A stretch of DNA of 64,000 nt. Origin: Alphaproteobacteria bacterium. GTDB lineage: Bacteria > Pseudomonadota > Alphaproteobacteria > Rhodobacterales > Rhodobacteraceae. Below, piece by piece: positions 61,836 through 64,000 of the stretch (position 1 is the stretch's first letter; every line of letters starts with the position of its first letter). Where the stretch lies: contig JAUHVR010000001.1 of assembly GCA_030424865.1 (NCBI GenBank), positions 186,001 to 250,000 on the forward strand, written 5' to 3'. The translations under genes and the position numbers were made by a program. Below the pieces are notes generated by a model that saw nothing but the letters and a program-made list of their open reading frames with translations, had not been told where the DNA came from and ran no database searches.

Positions 61836-63055
61836 GCGGCGACCGAGGTGAACTTGCTGACCGCCCTGTCGATCCGACTGGCCGAGGCCGGACGGCCCGC
61901 ATAGCGCGCGCCCAGTGTCAGCGGCCCGGCGGTGATCTGGAAATAGTCATAGTCCAGCGGACGGTCAAAGGCGCAAAGATACTGGAAATGCAGGCGAAAG
62001 AATTTCCACCGCAGCTCTTTCCAGCGTTCGGGGCTCAGCGATCTGGTGAACTGCGCAGAAAACACAAGCGGCCAGCGCTTGGCGTCAGAGGCCACACCCG
62101 AGACGCTGACCGGATCACACAGCGCAAAGGCGCAGCCGTCACCGGGTGCTGTCACATCGACCCAGGCCAGTTCTTCGCGTTCCGACAGGAACCGCAGGTC
62201 CGCCCGCAGCCGGTCGGCCTTTTCCAGGAAGGACACCATGGGCACCACCTGTCCGAGGCTCAGAAACGACAGCACCGGCCCCCCCGCAGGCACCCGCCCC
62301 TCGCGGATCAAATCCGCCAGGACCGAGACCGCCAGATGCGCGCCCGAGCTGTGGCCGACGACCAGCACCTCGTCCACATCCGTGGCCAGGGCCTCGGCGA
62401 TCAGATCGGTGAACTCGGCCATCCGTGCCTCAAGCTCTGGCGGATTGGCCCCGCGATGCTGCGCCGAATAGGCGTAGTCGTGCATCAGGTAATAGGCAAA
62501 GAACCGGTTGTCATGCTTGCGGAACCACCAGATGACCACCCAGGCCAAGGCGCAACCCGCAGCCAATCCAAGACCCGCGCCGGTCCACCCTCCGATCAAG
62601 GCAGACCCAAGCGCCCAGACCGCCGCGCCCACCCCAATGGCAATCGCCGCCTGCACCAACAGAAAGACCACCGGGTAAAGCGCCGCGATCACCGGCCCCT
62701 TGCGCAACCGCATCAAACGCCGCAGCGCCCCGCTGGCGACATAAACCCAGGCCGTCCGCACCAACTGCCCATAGGTGGCCAGGACGCTGCCCGACATCGA
62801 GGTGCGCACGATGTCCGACCAGACCAGCACCTGCACATCCGTCGACACCTCGGCCCCGTCGATCTGCGCATGCACGTGCCAGCCATAAGGCCCCTCGGTG
62901 CGCTTGGGTTTCAGCCCGATCTCATAGCCCGAGATCTGCGCTTGCGCGGCCCCCTCTCGCCGGTAAAGCTCACGATACCGCCGGGGATGAATGGGGTCAT
63001 AGCCGGGAATGTAGAACACCCAGCGTGTGGCAACCTCTGGCGTGGGATCGGACAT
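61832..63055 (-). CDS. Membrane-anchored alpha/beta hydrolase
   Basis: The 407-residue protein has WVFYIPGYDP near the N-terminus (oxyanion region), two transmembrane helices (about 123–149 and 156–177) inserted after residue 120, and the nucleophile elbow VLVVGHSSGAHLAVSVLADL with S236. A possible acid and histidine lie beyond 290. The topology places both lobes on the same side. It is co-transcribed with the P450 and likely processes the same lipid-like compound; this is inference. Confidence 0.7.
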   Translation of the reverse strand: MSDPTPEVATRWVFYIPGYDPIHPRRYRELYRREGAAQAQISGYEIGLKPKRTEGPYGWHVHAQIDGAEVSTDVQVLVWSDIVRTSMSGSVLATYGQLVRTAWVYVASGALRRLMRLRKGPVIAALYPVVFLLVQAAIAIGVGAAVWALGSALIGGWTGAGLGLAAGCALAWVVIWWFRKHDNRFFAYYLMHDYAYSAQHRGANPPELEARMAEFTDLIAEALATDVDEVLVVGHSSGAHLAVSVLADLIREGRVPAGGPVLSFLSLGQVVPMVSFLEKADRLRADLRFLSEREELAWVDVTAPGDGCAFALCDPVSVSGVASDAKRWPLVFSAQFTRSLSPERWKELRWKFFRLHFQYLCAFDRPLDYDYFQITAGPLTLGARYAGRPASASRIDRAVSKFTSVAA

Positions 63056-63160
63056 GGCGCACCTCTGAACTGAGCCTCACGCTACACCGCCATTCCGGCA
63101 AATCTATGGCGATGCGAAACAATCAAGGTACAAAAGGCCGGATTGTCGCCAACCCAGCCC

Positions 63161-63182
63161 TTTCATCTTTCCCAAAATACTC
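63161..63182 (-). repeat. GAGTATTT…AAAGATGAAA motif copy
   Basis: Read on the minus strand: GAGTATTTTGGGAAAGATGAAA, 12 bp after the ccdA stop. Same orientation relative to the preceding gene as the copies at 14165–14185 and 48987–49008. Confidence 0.65.
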
Positions 63183-63194
63183 AAAATTCCGAGG

Positions 63195-63947
63195 TCAGCC
63201 AAGCGTCGCCAGCGCCGGAAAGGTCTCGAGCAACCAGAAAGACAGCGCCGAAAACGCCCCCGTCACCAGCGCCAGACCGACGGCAATCAGCAAGACCCCC
63301 ATGATCCGTTCGATCAGCCGCATGTGTTTCTTGATCCGGTTCATCAGCCCCATGGCCTTGGTCAGAAAGAAGGCGGCCAGCAGAAAGGGAATGCCCAGAC
63401 CTGCCGCGTAGACCCCCAAAAGCACCGTGCCGCGCGTGACCGAAGCCTCGGAGGCCGCAAGGCTCAGGATCGCACCCAGTTGGGGACCGATGCAGGGGGT
63501 CCAGCCAAAGGCAAAGGCCAGGCCAAGGATATAGGCACCGAACGACGACCCCCCCGCGTCACCGGTCTCGATTCGCGCCTCGCGGTCCAGAAAGGGGATG
63601 CGGAAGATGCCCAGGAAATGCAGACCGAAGATGATCACGACAACGCCCGAGATCTGCGCCAGAAGCACCTGGTTCTGCAGGAAAAACGCCCCAAAGGCCG
63701 AGGCGGTGAACCCCAGCAGCAGAAAGACCGTCGACAGCCCCAGCACAAAGAACAGCGCCGCCGTCAGCGCTTGCCAGCGGGCGCGGCCGCCTTCCTGCAT
63801 CTCGCCCACGCTCATGCCCGACATATAGGCCAGATAGGGCGGCACAATCGGCAGCACACAGGGGCTGAGGAACGAGATGACCCCGGCCAGCAGCGCGACA
63901 AACATGGCGGGCAACAGACCCGCATCGATGATCTCGATTCCAAACAT
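63195..63947 (-). CDS. ccdA: Cytochrome c biogenesis protein CcdA
   Basis: The ATG at 63947 gives 250 residues. Six transmembrane helices are evident, with the redox cysteines in FLSPCVLPIVPPYLAYM near 29 and FGWTPCIGPQLGAILSLA near 150. CcdA/DsbD-beta passes electrons from thioredoxin across the inner membrane for cytochrome c maturation and other periplasmic thiols. The length is normal for the single-domain form. It is the last complete gene of the window; 63948–64000 shows no supportable feature. Confidence 0.92.
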   Translation of the reverse strand: MFGIEIIDAGLLPAMFVALLAGVISFLSPCVLPIVPPYLAYMSGMSVGEMQEGGRARWQALTAALFFVLGLSTVFLLLGFTASAFGAFFLQNQVLLAQISGVVVIIFGLHFLGIFRIPFLDREARIETGDAGGSSFGAYILGLAFAFGWTPCIGPQLGAILSLAASEASVTRGTVLLGVYAAGLGIPFLLAAFFLTKAMGLMNRIKKHMRLIERIMGVLLIAVGLALVTGAFSALSFWLLETFPALATLG

Positions 63948-64000
63948 GACCCACACATAGGCGAGGCTCTATGTCGCTGTCACCCATCACGGTGTCACAT

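Overview
The window is a high-GC alphaproteobacterial chromosome segment, almost certainly from the Rhodobacteraceae (Roseobacter group). Supporting signs are the gene content and order (alr–mlaE–mlaF…radA–cvpA near purF, a cysG–DUF2849–cysI–cysH–DUF934 sulfur operon, DctBD with a DctP/Q/M TRAP transporter), the dense packing with 1- to 4-bp overlaps, and long antisense ORF shadows typical of GC-rich third codon positions. No rRNA, tRNA, CRISPR array, prophage or complete insertion sequence was seen. Most of the window is core genome with a few accessory patches.

Layout. 1–6142: start of tyrS, anmK, a radical SAM protein, then a zwf–pgl–pgi operon (glucose-6-phosphate entry to the Entner-Doudoroff/pentose phosphate routes) with a perfect 16-bp palindromic operator in its leader. 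6139–8715: two small accessory proteins (DUF2199-like and SUKH-like), a 260-bp inverted-repeat element and a GT61-type glycosyltransferase. 8734–18013: purF, a small conserved protein, a winged-helix/alpha-beta-hydrolase fusion, then a long minus-strand run alr–mlaE–mlaF–two membrane proteins–pqiA-like–radA–cvpA. 18133–22940: cobS–cobC (cobalamin), dnaB, pyrE, pyrC. 23329–30091: a six-gene minus-strand surface-glycan block with three related glycosyltransferase domains, an FkbM methyltransferase, a sulfotransferase and a hydrolase-like protein without the usual nucleophile. 30290–32953: infC (apparent ATA start), an acidic LEA-like protein, a Usp protein and fpr. 33071–38279: the assimilatory sulfate reduction operon and a divergent Lrp/AsnC regulator. 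38276–50684: a P450, dctB–dctD, a GFA protein, an SHMT-like enzyme with its divergent LysR, the dctPQM TRAP operon with a complex operator region, a maleate-isomerase-like enzyme and a sulfotransferase-like protein. 50692–57281: GNAT, tpiA, A-type Fe-S carrier, SufT, a RimB–RimK fusion, NfeD/SPFH pair and tgt. 57323–63947: cobalamin riboswitch with bluB, an orphan Imm11-like gene, a DUF3179 protein, a P450 plus membrane hydrolase pair, and ccdA.

The most unusual points are: a DctD whose AAA+ module has lost the Walker A lysine, the GAFTGA loop and the Walker B glutamate; a LacI-type operator core shared by zwf and the dctPQM promoter region; a sulfotransferase-like domain lacking its P-loop fused to a glycosyltransferase; a non-AUG infC start; and a short sequence motif that recurs downstream of three unrelated genes. 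Functional names rest on recognised motifs only; no database search was run.
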